A DNA stretch of 51,858 nt from an uncultured Alphaproteobacteria bacterium (GCA_944392225.1 CALXWB010000008.1:1-51858), one strand, 5' to 3'. Counted from the first letter of the stretch, positions 24,160 to 34,129 are shown. Translations and numbers: made by a program. Notes: generated by a model from the letters alone, not told the origin.

Positions 24160-25314
24160 ATGTTTTTTCTGGTTGCCTCTCTGATTTTGACCGTAGCTTG
24201 CTCCACCATCACAATCAGAACGCTGGTGGCCTATACGGAAATGAAATTTATCTACAAGTTAGCCATCTCAATATTGGTGATATTGGGGTGGCTTTCGCCT
24301 GTTATAGTGAATAGTTGCCGCAAAAAGTTTGCCTTGCAAGGCCTGGGCTACGATGTGGTCACCTATGGCGGCTATTTTCTTTTTGGTTTTGTTTTCATCT
24401 TGTTTTTATATTTGTTTGGACGCGATTTGCTATGGTATATGGCATTCGGCATGGCCAAAATTTTTCATTGGAGCAAAGAATGGCTTAATCCAAGCAATGT
24501 TCCAGCTTTGAATAAAGCCAACATTGTCACGGTTTTGCTGGCCTTATCGACGGCGCTGTATGCGGTATACGAGGCCAATCGAATTCCGGCCATCAAAGAG
24601 GTGGAACTTACATCAAATAAGCTTACGGATTCGGTAAAAATTGTGCAGTTATCCGACCTGCATATAGAGCGCTCCTCATCAAAAGCGCGGTTGGAGAAGA
24701 TTGTGCAAAAGGTCAATGACTTAAAGCCGGATGTAATTGTGCTGACCGGGGATATCATTGATGACAGGGCTTCCGCGGTGGCACAGTTTTTCCCGATATT
24801 GCAAGAGCTGAAAGCCAAATCCGGCATATATTTTGTGATAGGCAATCATGAATATTATCGCGGTGTGGCACAAATTATCAAAAGTTTGAACCACATCGGC
24901 ATAAAAAATCTGCATAATGAAGGAGCAGAAGTTGTTGGCAAAAATTTATATATCGGCGGTGTGCCGGATAGGTCTGCCGGAATGATAAATCCCTATTTTT
25001 CTCCCGATATCAAAAAAGCGGCGGCAGGAGGAAAAGAAGGAGAATATAAGATTTTGCTTTCGCACAATCCGAGCCTGGCCGATAGGGTAACGGGCAAAGA
25101 TTTTGACTTGGTTTTGTCTGGTCACACCCATGGCGGGCAGATTTTTCCGTTCAGCTTTTTAGCCCAAAAAGCCAACAAATATTTGGCGGGGTTATATGAG
25201 GTCAACGGCGCCAAGCTTTATGTTTCCAGAGGAGCCGGCTATTGGGGGCCGCCGCTCAGGTTGGGTGCTCCGGCCGAAATCACGCTCATCAAAATTAATC
25301 CTGAAAAAAAATAA
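24160..25314 (+). CDS. membrane-anchored metallophosphoesterase (YkuE/YaeI-like)
   Basis: 384 aa. The first ~120 residues hold four hydrophobic segments (for example FLVASLILTVACSTITIRTL, LAISILVILGWLSPVIV, GYFLFGFVFILFLYLFG). The phosphoesterase domain carries the dimetal motifs QLSDLHI, VLTGDIID, IGNHEYY, LLSHNP and LSGHTHGGQIFP. Related proteins act on lipid or nucleotide-sugar phosphodiesters at the membrane (YaeI/LpxH-type), but the substrate here is not known. It starts 19 bases after DUF4167, so likely in one operon. Confidence 0.9.
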   Translation: MFFLVASLILTVACSTITIRTLVAYTEMKFIYKLAISILVILGWLSPVIVNSCRKKFALQGLGYDVVTYGGYFLFGFVFILFLYLFGRDLLWYMAFGMAKIFHWSKEWLNPSNVPALNKANIVTVLLALSTALYAVYEANRIPAIKEVELTSNKLTDSVKIVQLSDLHIERSSSKARLEKIVQKVNDLKPDVIVLTGDIIDDRASAVAQFFPILQELKAKSGIYFVIGNHEYYRGVAQIIKSLNHIGIKNLHNEGAEVVGKNLYIGGVPDRSAGMINPYFSPDIKKAAAGGKEGEYKILLSHNPSLADRVTGKDFDLVLSGHTHGGQIFPFSFLAQKANKYLAGLYEVNGAKLYVSRGAGYWGPPLRLGAPAEITLIKINPEKK

Positions 25315-25323
25315 AAAACGCCA

Positions 25324-25353
25324 CTTGATTTATATGCCCCTTTCTTACTATAT
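25324..25353 (+). promoter_or_regulatory. heat-shock (RpoH-type) promoter of clpB
   Basis: CTTGAT (25324-25329) and CTATAT (25348-25353), 18 bases apart, resemble the alphaproteobacterial RpoH consensus (CTTGAA, then CCATNT/CTATNT). Placement 35 bases before clpB and presence of rpoH support the call. Confidence 0.6.
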
Positions 25354-25387
25354 TTTAAAAAGACAATAAGAAAGGGGATGTAAATTT

Positions 25388-27970
25388 ATGGATTTTGAAA
25401 AATTAACCAACAAGTCGAAAGAATTGATTCAAGATGTCATTAACTTGGCAACTAAATACAAACATCAATATATTTCGACCGAACACTTGCTCAAAGGTTT
25501 GCTTGAGATAAAAGATTCGCAAGTCAAAGATTTGTTGCAAAAAGCCGGCGCTTCCGAGCTGACGGTGGCGGCCAAAGTGGATGAAGCTTTGGCCAAAATT
25601 CCGGCGGTTGAGGGCGCTTCCGTTCAAAGCCTGATGAACCAAGAGTTCACCCGCGTGATGATGGAAGCAGAAAACCTGGCCGACAAAGCCGGCGATAAAT
25701 TTGTGACCATCGAGCGCATTTTGCAAGCACTTGCCATGACGGGTGGAACCAAGGCTTATGATATTTTGAAAGAAAGCGGCGTCAATGCCGAAAAATTGAA
25801 CCAAGCCATTAACGAGTTTAGAAAGGGCCGCATTGCCGACAGTGAAGATGCCGAAGACAATTTTGAAGCTTTGAAAAAATATGCCATAGATATCACCGGC
25901 AAAGCCAAAGAGGGCAAGCTTGACCCGGTGATTGGTCGTGAACATGAGATAAGAAGAACCATTCAGGTTTTGTCGAGAAGAACCAAAAACAACCCGGTAT
26001 TGATTGGTGAGCCTGGCGTTGGTAAAACCGCCATTGTTGAGGGCTTGGCCATTCGTATCGTCAATAATGATGTGCCGGAAAGCCTGCGCGGCAAGAGATT
26101 GTTGGCTTTGGACTTGGGTGCTTTGATAGCAGGTGCCAAATTCAGAGGTGAGTTTGAAGAGCGCTTAAAAGCGGTGTTGAAAGATGTTGAAGCCTCCGAG
26201 GGCAACATCATTTTGTTCATTGATGAAATGCACACTTTGGTCGGTGCCGGCGCCAGCGAAGGTTCAATGGATGCCTCCAACCTGTTGAAACCGGCTTTGG
26301 CCAGAGGTGAGTTGCACTGCTTGGGCGCCACCACTTTGTCTGAATATAAAAAATATGTGGAGAAAGATGCCGCCTTGGCCAGACGATTCCAAGCCGTGTA
26401 TGTCAGCGAGCCGAGCGTGGAAGAAACAATTTCGATTCTGCGTGGTATCAAGGAAAAATTTGAGCTGCATCACGGGGTCAGAATTTCTGACGGTGCGTTG
26501 ATTTCTGCCGCCACCTTGTCCAACCGCTATATCAGCGACCGATTCTTGCCTGATAAAGCCATTGACCTGATGGATGAAGCCGCCAGTGCTTTGCGTATGG
26601 CCATCGATTCCAAACCGGAAGAATTGGATGAGCTGGACAGACGTATCTTGCAGTTGAAGATTGAACGCGAAGCTTTGAAAAAAGAGAGCGATGTCAAATC
26701 TAAAGAGCGTCTGGAGCTGATTGGCTATGAAATTTCCGGCTTGGAAGCCAAAGCCAAAACCATGGAAGAAAAATGGAAGAGCGAAAAACAAGTTTTGGCG
26801 GACTTGACCACTTTGAAAGACAAGTTGGACAAGGCCAAAATCGAGGTGGAAATTGCCAAACGCGAGGGCAAGTTCGAGCGTGCCGGTGAGCTGCAATATA
26901 GCGTGATTCCGGGCTTGGAAAAACAGATTAAAGATGCCGAAGCGCAAGAAAAGAAACACAGCTTTAGTGAGGTTGTGACCGAGAATGATATTGCCGCGGT
27001 TGTTTCCAAATGGACGGGTATCCCGGTGGATAAGATGCTGGAAGGCGAGAAAGAAAAACTCATCCATATGGAAGAATATTTGGGCAAACGCGTGATTGGT
27101 CAAAAAGATGCCATTGCTGCTGTGGCCAACGCAGTCAGACGTTCTCGTGCCGGCATTTCGGATTCTCGTCAGCCGATTGGTTCATTCTTGTTCTTAGGTC
27201 CGACGGGTGTCGGTAAAACCGAGTTGAGCAAGGCCTTAGCTGAGTTCTTGTTCAATGATGAGAGTGCATTGCTCAGAATTGATATGTCTGAGTATATGGA
27301 AAAACACAGCGTTTCTCGTTTGATTGGTTCTCCTCCGGGATATGTGGGCTATGAAGAAGGCGGTGCCTTGACCGAGGCGGTTCGTCGTCGTCCATACCAG
27401 GTGATTTTATTTGATGAGGTGGAAAAAGCGCATCCCGATATCTTCAACGTGTTGTTGCAAGTGTTGGATGACGGCCGCTTGACCGATGGACAAGGCCGCA
27501 CGGTAGACTTTAAAAACACCATCATCATCATGACATCTAACTTGGGTTCAGACATTTTGTCCACAGCCACGGGCGCCGATGATCCGAAGAAGATTCGTGA
27601 TAAGGTGATGGAAGTTGTCAAAGCCTCATTCAGGCCGGAGTTCATCAACCGTATTGATGAAATCACAATTTTCCACAAGCTGGATAAGAGCAATATCAAA
27701 GAGATTGCGCAACTGCAAATCAACAACATTGAGAAGCGTTTGAGCGATAAAAAGATCAAATTGCACGTCAATGATGCGGCCTTTATCTGGATTGTTAATA
27801 ACGGATATGATGCAATTTACGGTGCAAGACCATTAAAAAGGTTGCTAAAACATCAAATTGAGAATAAATTGGCGATGAAAATTTTGAATGGCGACATCGG
27901 TGAAGGTGACACTGCAGAAATTATCGTAGCCAATGGCGCTTTGGATATTGTTAAAAAGAAAAACAAATAA
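25388..27970 (+). CDS. clpB: ClpB disaggregase
   Basis: 860 aa. Hexameric AAA+ chaperone that, with DnaK, extracts proteins from aggregates. The N-domain has the two Clp repeats (about 1-145). NBD1 carries Walker [10 protein letters not shown] and Walker [16 protein letters not shown]; the coiled-coil middle domain spans about residues 405-525; NBD2 carries GPTGVGKTE and [15 protein letters not shown]. There is no ClpP-binding IGF loop, as expected for ClpB rather than ClpA. Full family length. GGGG lies before the ATG and an RpoH-type promoter upstream. Confidence 0.97.
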   Translation: MDFEKLTNKSKELIQDVINLATKYKHQYISTEHLLKGLLEIKDSQVKDLLQKAGASELTVAAKVDEALAKIPAVEGASVQSLMNQEFTRVMMEAENLADKAGDKFVTIERILQALAMTGGTKAYDILKESGVNAEKLNQAINEFRKGRIADSEDAEDNFEALKKYAIDITGKAKEGKLDPVIGREHEIRRTIQVLSRRTKNNPVLIGEPGVGKTAIVEGLAIRIVNNDVPESLRGKRLLALDLGALIAGAKFRGEFEERLKAVLKDVEASEGNIILFIDEMHTLVGAGASEGSMDASNLLKPALARGELHCLGATTLSEYKKYVEKDAALARRFQAVYVSEPSVEETISILRGIKEKFELHHGVRISDGALISAATLSNRYISDRFLPDKAIDLMDEAASALRMAIDSKPEELDELDRRILQLKIEREALKKESDVKSKERLELIGYEISGLEAKAKTMEEKWKSEKQVLADLTTLKDKLDKAKIEVEIAKREGKFERAGELQYSVIPGLEKQIKDAEAQEKKHSFSEVVTENDIAAVVSKWTGIPVDKMLEGEKEKLIHMEEYLGKRVIGQKDAIAAVANAVRRSRAGISDSRQPIGSFLFLGPTGVGKTELSKALAEFLFNDESALLRIDMSEYMEKHSVSRLIGSPPGYVGYEEGGALTEAVRRRPYQVILFDEVEKAHPDIFNVLLQVLDDGRLTDGQGRTVDFKNTIIIMTSNLGSDILSTATGADDPKKIRDKVMEVVKASFRPEFINRIDEITIFHKLDKSNIKEIAQLQINNIEKRLSDKKIKLHVNDAAFIWIVNNGYDAIYGARPLKRLLKHQIENKLAMKILNGDIGEGDTAEIIVANGALDIVKKKNK

Positions 27971-27985
27971 AGAAGTGTAAAGACA

Positions 27986-28414
27986 ATGGATGATTTTTAT
28001 GACAATGCTTTGGAAGTGGCAAAAACCTATGATGTAACAACCAAGCCGGATTCTCTGGTTTTATACAGCGTGAGTTATTTGCCTACCAAAGAAAACAAAT
28101 TTCAAGCTTTTGAATATGTCAGAGACCACCCGGGCACAGTGATGTTGGATCACACACCCTGTGGTATTAAGATGATGGATATGGGGCTTGAAAACGGTCG
28201 TTGCGACCTTAAAGAAGATGAAATTGCCTATTTGTGGAAGGTGGCTTCCAAACGCTTGCTGGAAAACGCCAGCGGCAACATCACGGCATTTGTTAAAGAT
28301 GCCGATGAGCGCAGCGTTTTTAGGAGCATGGAGCTGCCGACGATTTTGGCAAATGACAAAATCAAAACCATTAACGGGGTTGATAAATTTGAGTTTGCCA
28401 AAGAAAACTTCTAA
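27986..28414 (+). CDS. small orphan downstream of clpB
   Basis: 142 aa, not recognised. Soluble, mixed alpha/beta, with two Cys and a central helix (EIAYLWKVASKRLLENA). Notable pieces: YVRDHPGTVMLDHTPCG and MELPTILANDKIKTINGVDK. The 15-base gap after clpB and the shared terminator imply co-transcription, so it may be heat-inducible. Confidence 0.7.
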   Translation: MDDFYDNALEVAKTYDVTTKPDSLVLYSVSYLPTKENKFQAFEYVRDHPGTVMLDHTPCGIKMMDMGLENGRCDLKEDEIAYLWKVASKRLLENASGNITAFVKDADERSVFRSMELPTILANDKIKTINGVDKFEFAKENF

Positions 28415-28426
28415 AAGATAAAAAAA

Positions 28427-28467
28427 CAACAAAAAACCTCTTCTGCAAATGAAGAGGTTTTTTGTTG
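28427..28467. terminator. terminator of the clpB unit
   Basis: A perfect 17-bp palindrome: CAACAAAAAACCTCTTC and GAAGAGGTTTTTTGTTG around a seven-base loop. It insulates the flagellin 2 leader. Confidence 0.9.
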
Positions 28468-28481
28468 CAAAAGAACTTTTG

Positions 28482-28590
28482 TTAACTAAACATTAATCCG
28501 AAATGTGGTAGTTTTAAAGACGGATGAAAAGGTTTGAGTAAGAAAACCACATCCAAAGTATTGCAATATATCAAAAAGTAGTTGGTGGAT
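28482..28590 (+). promoter_or_regulatory. conserved flagellin promoter/leader, copy 2
   Basis: Gapless match of 109 bases to 93-201. The two-part stem is kept: GGATG (28522-28526) with CATCC (28550-28554) and GGTTT (28531-28535) with AAACC (28544-28548). The one change inside the fold (G to A at 28549) is at the unpaired junction, so pairing is preserved. Upstream of the fold the copies differ more. Confidence 0.6.
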
Positions 28591-30588
28591 ATGTCAGAAA
28601 TAAGTTTAACAGCGTCCATGCGCAGCAATTTGTTAAGCTTGCAACAAATCTCAAAGTTGCAAGATAGCACGCAATTACGCTTATCCACCGGCTTAAAAGT
28701 TAATTCCGCCATAGATAACCCCAGTTCCTATTATACCGCCAGCTCGCTCACCAACCGAGCAGAGGATTTGTCAGCATTGCTTGATTCGATGGGACAATCG
28801 GTGCAAACCATCAAAGCCGCCACGGAAGGGATTGAAAAAGCGGAAGATTTACTCAGCCAAATGAAAGCCATTGCCGAGCAGGTCAACACCGGGGTTTATC
28901 TGCCCGAAAAGAGCTATTTTGAAAAGCTGGTCGGTGCCAACGGTGCGGTGGTCAGCACGGCCGAAGAGCTTCGCGCGGCGATAGACAGCGGCAAAGAAGA
29001 AATCTGCGTTTATGGCAAAATAGATTTAGGTGACATCTCCACCACCGGCGGCATAAGCCTGCAGGAAAATCAAAAACTCGTCGGTGTTAACTATTATGGC
29101 AACTTCGGCACCGAAGGTGAAGAGTTTTCGAGTATCTCCGCCACGTCCGCTGTCGCTGATAGAAATCTCATTGATATTACCAAAAGCGACTGCCTGGTCA
29201 GTGATTTGAATTTGAGTTATGAGAACAATGCAGAAAGTGGAAGCTCTTATGCAATAAATGCTCAAGGTAACAATGTATTAGCAACACTGAAAAATCTAAA
29301 GATACAAGCGGCTTTTTCTGATATCAATAAAGGCGGTCTTGATCATAGAGCAGCAATAACTTCATATCAGGGAGCACAAATAAATATTGAGGGTAATATA
29401 AATTTGCAAACTTCCGGCTATCGCGGATATGGAATCTATACACAAAATAAAGCAATAACAAATATTTCAGAAACGGCGTTTGTTAACATTCAAACATTTG
29501 GATATAAAGGATTTTCTATTTATACAAATGGTGCCGAATGTAATATATTATCAAATGCTCGCATCAATATTTTAACAGAAGGAAGTCAAGGATATGGATT
29601 AGCCATAAAATTAGCTAACTGTAATATAGCAGAAAATTCCACTGTTAACATTGTAACGCATAATGCAGAAAGTATTATGGCAGACATATCTAGTACGTTA
29701 AATTTAGCAGGAAATTTAAATATTGAATGTTTATCAGCTACAGGCATTGATACGATGAGTAGTGAAATTAAGATAAATATTAATTCTTGTGCTCAATTAT
29801 ATATAAATTCTGCAAATTCTATCTTTAATATAACGACTTTAAATACCCTAGACATTGCACAAGGTGCAAAAATTACTATAGAAAAAAATGGGCAAGCCAA
29901 ATGGTATGAAGTGAAAGAAAATTATCATGCAGATACATCAACAGCGGCTATAAATATAAATGCCAGCAATATTGAAACCACACTGAACGTTGCTGAAACC
30001 AATTCTTGGAAAACAGCTGGTGATATTATAGCCAAAGAACAGCAAAAACAAAAGCAAGAAAAAGTGGCACAGGCAGAGAAAGAGGCAGAAGAACAGGCCA
30101 ACCGCGAGGTTTATCAAAAGCAATATAACAATGCCTTGTTGCAATATGATTCTTTGATTAAAGATAGTTCTTACAAAGGTGTGAACTTACTTCAAGCCGA
30201 TGACCTCAAAGTGATTTTCAATGAAAACAGAAGCGCCACTTTGGACGTGACAGGCGTGGATTTATCATCCGATAAAATCGGTTTATTGTCCGCCGATTGG
30301 TTAACCGCCGAAGATGTGCAAAAGACTTTGGACCAAATCACCAATGCCAAAAACACTTTGCGCTCTGCCGCAACCAAGCTTGGTAACTATTATTCCATCA
30401 TCACCGAGCGCGAGACTTTCACAGATAATTTGATTAATGTGTTGGAAGAGGGCGCGGATAAACTCACGCTTGCCGATATGAATGAAGAGTCCGCCAACAT
30501 GCTCTCTCTGCAAACCCGCCAACAATTGGCAATTAATTCATTAAGTTTAGCTTCACAAGCTTCTCAAGCTGTGTTAAGACTCTTCTAG
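28591..30588 (+). CDS. flagellin 2 with a repeat-built beta-helix-like central domain
   Basis: 665 aa. N-terminal ~95 residues are almost identical to flagellin 1, and the C-terminal ~150 are very similar (YKGVNLLQADDLKVIFNENR to VLRLF). The middle is unrelated in sequence: VSTAEELRAAIDSGKEEICV and ISLQENQKLVGVNYYG resemble the entry to pectate-lyase-like helices, and residues 270-351 form three 27-28-residue repeats, each starting VNIQT/INLQT/INILT and containing GYxGxxIY. A Gln/Glu/Lys-rich helix (EQQKQKQEKVAQAEKEAEEQ) links to the C-terminal domain. The AT-rich core lies at about 29220-29960. ATG 28591 is chosen by family and by comparison with copy 1. Confidence 0.93.
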   Translation: MSEISLTASMRSNLLSLQQISKLQDSTQLRLSTGLKVNSAIDNPSSYYTASSLTNRAEDLSALLDSMGQSVQTIKAATEGIEKAEDLLSQMKAIAEQVNTGVYLPEKSYFEKLVGANGAVVSTAEELRAAIDSGKEEICVYGKIDLGDISTTGGISLQENQKLVGVNYYGNFGTEGEEFSSISATSAVADRNLIDITKSDCLVSDLNLSYENNAESGSSYAINAQGNNVLATLKNLKIQAAFSDINKGGLDHRAAITSYQGAQINIEGNINLQTSGYRGYGIYTQNKAITNISETAFVNIQTFGYKGFSIYTNGAECNILSNARINILTEGSQGYGLAIKLANCNIAENSTVNIVTHNAESIMADISSTLNLAGNLNIECLSATGIDTMSSEIKININSCAQLYINSANSIFNITTLNTLDIAQGAKITIEKNGQAKWYEVKENYHADTSTAAININASNIETTLNVAETNSWKTAGDIIAKEQQKQKQEKVAQAEKEAEEQANREVYQKQYNNALLQYDSLIKDSSYKGVNLLQADDLKVIFNENRSATLDVTGVDLSSDKIGLLSADWLTAEDVQKTLDQITNAKNTLRSAATKLGNYYSIITERETFTDNLINVLEEGADKLTLADMNEESANMLSLQTRQQLAINSLSLASQASQAVLRLF

Positions 30589-30652
30589 GCACAAACCCTT
30601 CGCCAAGAACATAAAGAGCATCGCGATACGCGCGGCACAGTGAGCTAGACAG

Positions 30653-32416
30653 CTAACTGTTGCGATCGAACGCGCTGCGTTCGCGTTTGAGCATAACTTC
30701 GGGCGCTTCAATGCCGAGCAGGTAGAGAAGTTTAACCAAAATATCTCTGACCAGACGCGACATTTTGAGGCGAGAGGCGGCGAGCTCGGGTGATTCGGCA
30801 TTCATAATGGACGAGGCATTATAAAAAGTGCTGAAAGTTTGCGCCAAAGTGTAAACATAATCAGAAATAATGCTTGGCTCATGCTCAGTATGTGCGCGCA
30901 TCACGGTGTTGCTGAGCTGAGAAATTTTGAGTGCCAAGTCTTTTTCTTCGCGGTTAGAGATGATGATATTCCCTTCTTTGATTCCGGCGGCATTGGCCTT
31001 GCGGATGATTGAGTTAATGCGAGCAACGGCATATTGAATATAAGGGCCGGTTTTGCCTTCAAATTTGGCAAAATCTTCGAGCTCAAAAATATAACCCGAG
31101 GCAATGTTATTTTTAAGGTCTTGGAACTTGATGGCGGCCATGGCAATTTGGCTGACCATTTTTTCAATTTCTTTTTCGCCATAACCTTCAACTTCACCCG
31201 GCAGAGGGAGAGATTCGCGCACCTTGTCTTTGGAAAGTTTAATAAGGTCTTCAAGGTTCATCACGCCGCCGTCACGGGTTTTGAAAGGCTTGCCGTCGGC
31301 GCCGTTAACCGTGCCGAAACCAATGTGCAAAAATTTAACCCCTGGGGCGAGGTTAAGCTTTTCTGCCACTTCAAACACCTGTTCAAAGTGCAGGGATTGG
31401 CGTTTGTCCACTACATAGATGATTTCATCGGCATGGAGGTCATCATAGCGCATTTTGATGGTGGCAATATCGGTCAGCTGATAGCCGAACCCACCGTCGC
31501 TTTTGACGAGAATGACAGGCGGACGTTGGCTTTTCCCTTCATCCAAGCGGATGATGGTGGCGCCGTCATCAACTTCGGAAATGCCTTTATCATGAGCAAT
31601 TTTCACCACTTCTTTGCAGGTTTCATGCGCATCGCTTTCACCGAGCCAAAGGTCAAAATGCGCATCAAGCTCGGCATAGTTTTTCTTCACATCTTCAACC
31701 GAAACTTGGCGTAGGTGTTGCCATGCTTTGTAAAACTCGGGTTCTTTATCTTGAATTTTGGTGGTGATTAAACGAGCTTCTTCTTTGGCAGATTCGTCTT
31801 CTTTGCAACGAATATTGGCTTGTTTGTAAAAAGCGGAAATTTGTTTGATGTCGTAGGTTTCAACTTTTGAAAGGTCGCCGTCTTGACGGATGATTTCAGA
31901 TAAGATCATACCCATCGGCGTGCCCCAATCGCCGAAGTGAACATCAGAAATGGTTTCATTGCCGACAAAATTTTCGATTCGGCGGATAGATTCGCCAACC
32001 ACGGCCGAGCGCAGGTGACCGACGTGCAAGGCCTTGGCTACATTCGGGCCGCCAAAATCCATCACCACGCGGTGCGGTGTTTCCACTTTGGCGCAACCAA
32101 AGTTTTTATCGGCGGCAATGGCATCAATATTTTTGGCAAGGAACGCATCAGCCAAAGAAAGGTTGATAAAGCCCGGTCCGTCAATGGAAATTTTGGCAAA
32201 ATCGGCATCTTTTTCAAGTTCAGCAACGATTAAAGCGGCAATTTCGCGCGGGTTTTTGTGCTGAGATTTTGCCAGAGCCAAAGCGCCGTTGCACTGAAAA
32301 TCGCTCAAATCGGGGCGGTCAGAAACTTTAACAACGGCAAATTTTGCATCCAAATTGAGCTTTTGAAAAACATGAGCCAATTTTTGATTAATCAGATATT
32401 CCAAAGACAGATTCAT
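30653..32416 (-). CDS. argS: arginyl-tRNA synthetase with an extended C-terminus
   Basis: 587 aa. Class I synthetase charging tRNA-Arg. The N-terminal additional domain is followed by the HIGH motif (HVGH, 131-134, in GPNVAKALHVGHLRSAVVGE) and the Rossmann core; the anticodon-binding domain is near the end (ARINSIIRKA, YTLAQTFSTFYNA). KMSKS is degenerate, as often in ArgRS. Alphaproteobacterial ArgRS usually ends near LLGIEAPExM; here twelve more residues (LKRERSAFDRNS) are encoded by the hairpin repeat behind flagellin 2, suggesting the original stop was lost. Convergent with flagellin 2. Confidence 0.95.
   Translation of the reverse strand: MNLSLEYLINQKLAHVFQKLNLDAKFAVVKVSDRPDLSDFQCNGALALAKSQHKNPREIAALIVAELEKDADFAKISIDGPGFINLSLADAFLAKNIDAIAADKNFGCAKVETPHRVVMDFGGPNVAKALHVGHLRSAVVGESIRRIENFVGNETISDVHFGDWGTPMGMILSEIIRQDGDLSKVETYDIKQISAFYKQANIRCKEDESAKEEARLITTKIQDKEPEFYKAWQHLRQVSVEDVKKNYAELDAHFDLWLGESDAHETCKEVVKIAHDKGISEVDDGATIIRLDEGKSQRPPVILVKSDGGFGYQLTDIATIKMRYDDLHADEIIYVVDKRQSLHFEQVFEVAEKLNLAPGVKFLHIGFGTVNGADGKPFKTRDGGVMNLEDLIKLSKDKVRESLPLPGEVEGYGEKEIEKMVSQIAMAAIKFQDLKNNIASGYIFELEDFAKFEGKTGPYIQYAVARINSIIRKANAAGIKEGNIIISNREEKDLALKISQLSNTVMRAHTEHEPSIISDYVYTLAQTFSTFYNASSIMNAESPELAASRLKMSRLVRDILVKLLYLLGIEAPEVMLKRERSAFDRNS
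30667..30683. repeat. hairpin in the argS 3' end
   Basis: CGAACGC-GCT-GCGTTCG is a perfect 7-bp hairpin lying in the last argS codons and behind flagellin 2, in the position occupied by the CAAACTG and CAAACG hairpins behind flagellin 1. It may be a REP-like unit or a weak terminator. Confidence 0.5.
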
Positions 32417-32485
32417 AACAAATTTCCTATACTTAAAATGAGTTTTGGCCTAATTTATAAAATAAATTGATGAAATACAACCATT

Positions 32486-32860
32486 TTATTTTTTCAGTTC
32501 GTCCATAATCGGAATGTTAAAAATTTTGGGTTTTTCGGGTGTTGGGCCTTGGCACTGAAAATAAAAATGATTAGGCACCAGCAGCCGGCAGGTAAACGAG
32601 GTTTGTTTGACCGGCACGGCATAAGAGCCGGTTTTTTGTTTGATACACTCTTGGTTGGCCAAAGCCAAAACATCTTGATAAGGCGTGGTCAGAGCATTAT
32701 AGCACACGGCAGGTTGGTCGGGTTTAGATTCGCCAACATAGAGTTTGTCTTCGGTTTGAGCGCCGGCTTCGCGTCTGCGGTCAACAAAAGGCGCGGTGAG
32801 GGAACAAGCGTTGATAAAAAAGCTTGATAGTAAAAGCGAAAATAAAATTCTGCTGGACAA
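32486..32860 (-). CDS. small conserved lipoprotein
   Basis: 124 aa. Signal peptide with lipobox FINAC (Cys19). The mature part has VDRRREAG, DQPAVCYNALTTPYQDVLAL and TFTCRLLVPNHFYFQCQG type segments with several Cys; proteins with a DRRREAG-plus-VCYN pattern occur in alphaproteobacteria without known role. 69 bases upstream of argS and in the same direction, so possibly co-transcribed. Divergent from the next gene. Confidence 0.75.
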   Translation of the reverse strand: MSSRILFSLLLSSFFINACSLTAPFVDRRREAGAQTEDKLYVGESKPDQPAVCYNALTTPYQDVLALANQECIKQKTGSYAVPVKQTSFTCRLLVPNHFYFQCQGPTPEKPKIFNIPIMDELKK

Positions 32861-32917
32861 TTCTCAAAACTCCACTAAATTACATATAATTTTGTTATAT
32901 ATACGAAGAAGAATAAA

Positions 32918-33520
32918 ATGAAAAGCGAAAATAAATATATTGGTGATGAAGGTTTTACAAAACTGCTTGAGCATTATGCTTGCCCAACCCCGATTGATGT
33001 GGTTAAAATGCGTTTTATCGGGGCCGTATGCTCGCCCAATTTGGAGCTGCGCCCGTCCGATGTCATCTCTTCTTTTTGGCCGCAGGGGCACGAGCCGCGC
33101 TTGCAGACCAAAGAAGAGGCAGACTTGTTTTTCAAGTTTTTCATGGGGTTATGGGATGAGCTTTTTGAACAAGTTAAAGAAAACAAAATCAAACTGCCGT
33201 TTATAAAAAGAGATGAAGAAAACTTAGCTCTTTATTTGGAAGCCAGGTATAATGAGTTGGAATGGGGCTTTGTTGAAGGTTTTTGGGGCGGCAAACAAGA
33301 TTTGAAAATTCCGGCATATTTGGCCGAGGTGATAGATTCTTTGAGCGATTTGGCAGAAGTTTATGCCACTTTGCTGAAGAAAATTTCTGCCCGCACGGAT
33401 TTGGCCGAAGTCTTAAAAACTGTGGAACATACCGATAAAATGGCGGAAAAAGCCATTGCTTTTATCATTGAAAATTCGGTTCTGCCGCGGATAGAGAACA
33501 TTACCCGTGTGATAAATTAA
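32918..33520 (+). CDS. conserved hypothetical protein (weakly UPF0149/YecA-like)
   Basis: 200 aa, soluble and helical. The block PIDVVKMRFIGAVCSPNLEL followed by WPQGHEP, then KEEADLFFKFFMGLWDELFE recalls UPF0149-type proteins (small-domain start, then an EExxxFFxxxMxLWxE helix), but the match is loose. No metal-binding SEC-C tail. Function unknown. A stop at 33520 is followed 65 bases later by a nitroreductase. Confidence 0.65.
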   Translation: MKSENKYIGDEGFTKLLEHYACPTPIDVVKMRFIGAVCSPNLELRPSDVISSFWPQGHEPRLQTKEEADLFFKFFMGLWDELFEQVKENKIKLPFIKRDEENLALYLEARYNELEWGFVEGFWGGKQDLKIPAYLAEVIDSLSDLAEVYATLLKKISARTDLAEVLKTVEHTDKMAEKAIAFIIENSVLPRIENITRVIN

Positions 33521-33585
33521 CCAAAGATTAGGTTTTGTTTCCTAATATAGGCCTATTACAATAACAAATTTTAAGGAGAAATCTG

Positions 33586-34116
33586 ATGGAGTTGATGGAA
33601 GGCTTATTAACTCGTCGTTCCGTGCGCAAGTTTGACACCTCTAAAAAAATTTCCAAAGAAACCATAAAAGAGCTGATAAAAGCGGCACAATATGCCCCTT
33701 CGGCGCACAACACTCAACCGTGGGAGTTTTTGGTGATTGAAAATCCCGAAACCTTAAAACAGTTTCGTCATATTCAGCGTTCGGCCTTGTTTGCAGAAAA
33801 TGCCACGGCCGTGATTTTGGTTTGCGGCAATACGGACAAATCTTTCAGCCGCGAAAAAGAGGGCTGGAGCTATGTGGATATTGATTGCGCGGCGGCAACC
33901 GAAAACTTGCTCTTGGCGGCACATGCTTTGGGCTTGGGAGCTTGCTGGTGCGGTGCTTCGCCAATGACCGGGCCGATAGCCGGTTTGAAAGAATATTTCA
34001 AATTGCCGGAGAATATCAAGCCGTTTTCAATTGTGGTTTTGGGTTATCCGGCAGAAACCCCCAAACAACCTGAAGGGCGTTTCAAAGAAGAGACCATCCA
34101 TTGGGAAAAATGGTAA
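33586..34116 (+). CDS. nitroreductase-family flavoprotein (second copy)
   Basis: 176 aa. FMN-dependent oxidoreductase of the small nitroreductase class: LLTRRSVRKFD (FMN phosphate-binding Arg), AAQYAPSAHNTQPWEFLVI, ATENLLLAAHALGLGACWCG and PFSIVVLGYPAETP. Substrate unknown. It is a clear but distant paralogue of the protein at 2441 and closer to the family consensus. AAGGAG precedes the ATG. Ends at a bidirectional terminator. Confidence 0.92.
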   Translation: MELMEGLLTRRSVRKFDTSKKISKETIKELIKAAQYAPSAHNTQPWEFLVIENPETLKQFRHIQRSALFAENATAVILVCGNTDKSFSREKEGWSYVDIDCAAATENLLLAAHALGLGACWCGASPMTGPIAGLKEYFKLPENIKPFSIVVLGYPAETPKQPEGRFKEETIHWEKW

Positions 34117-34129
34117 AAAAAGACAAACA

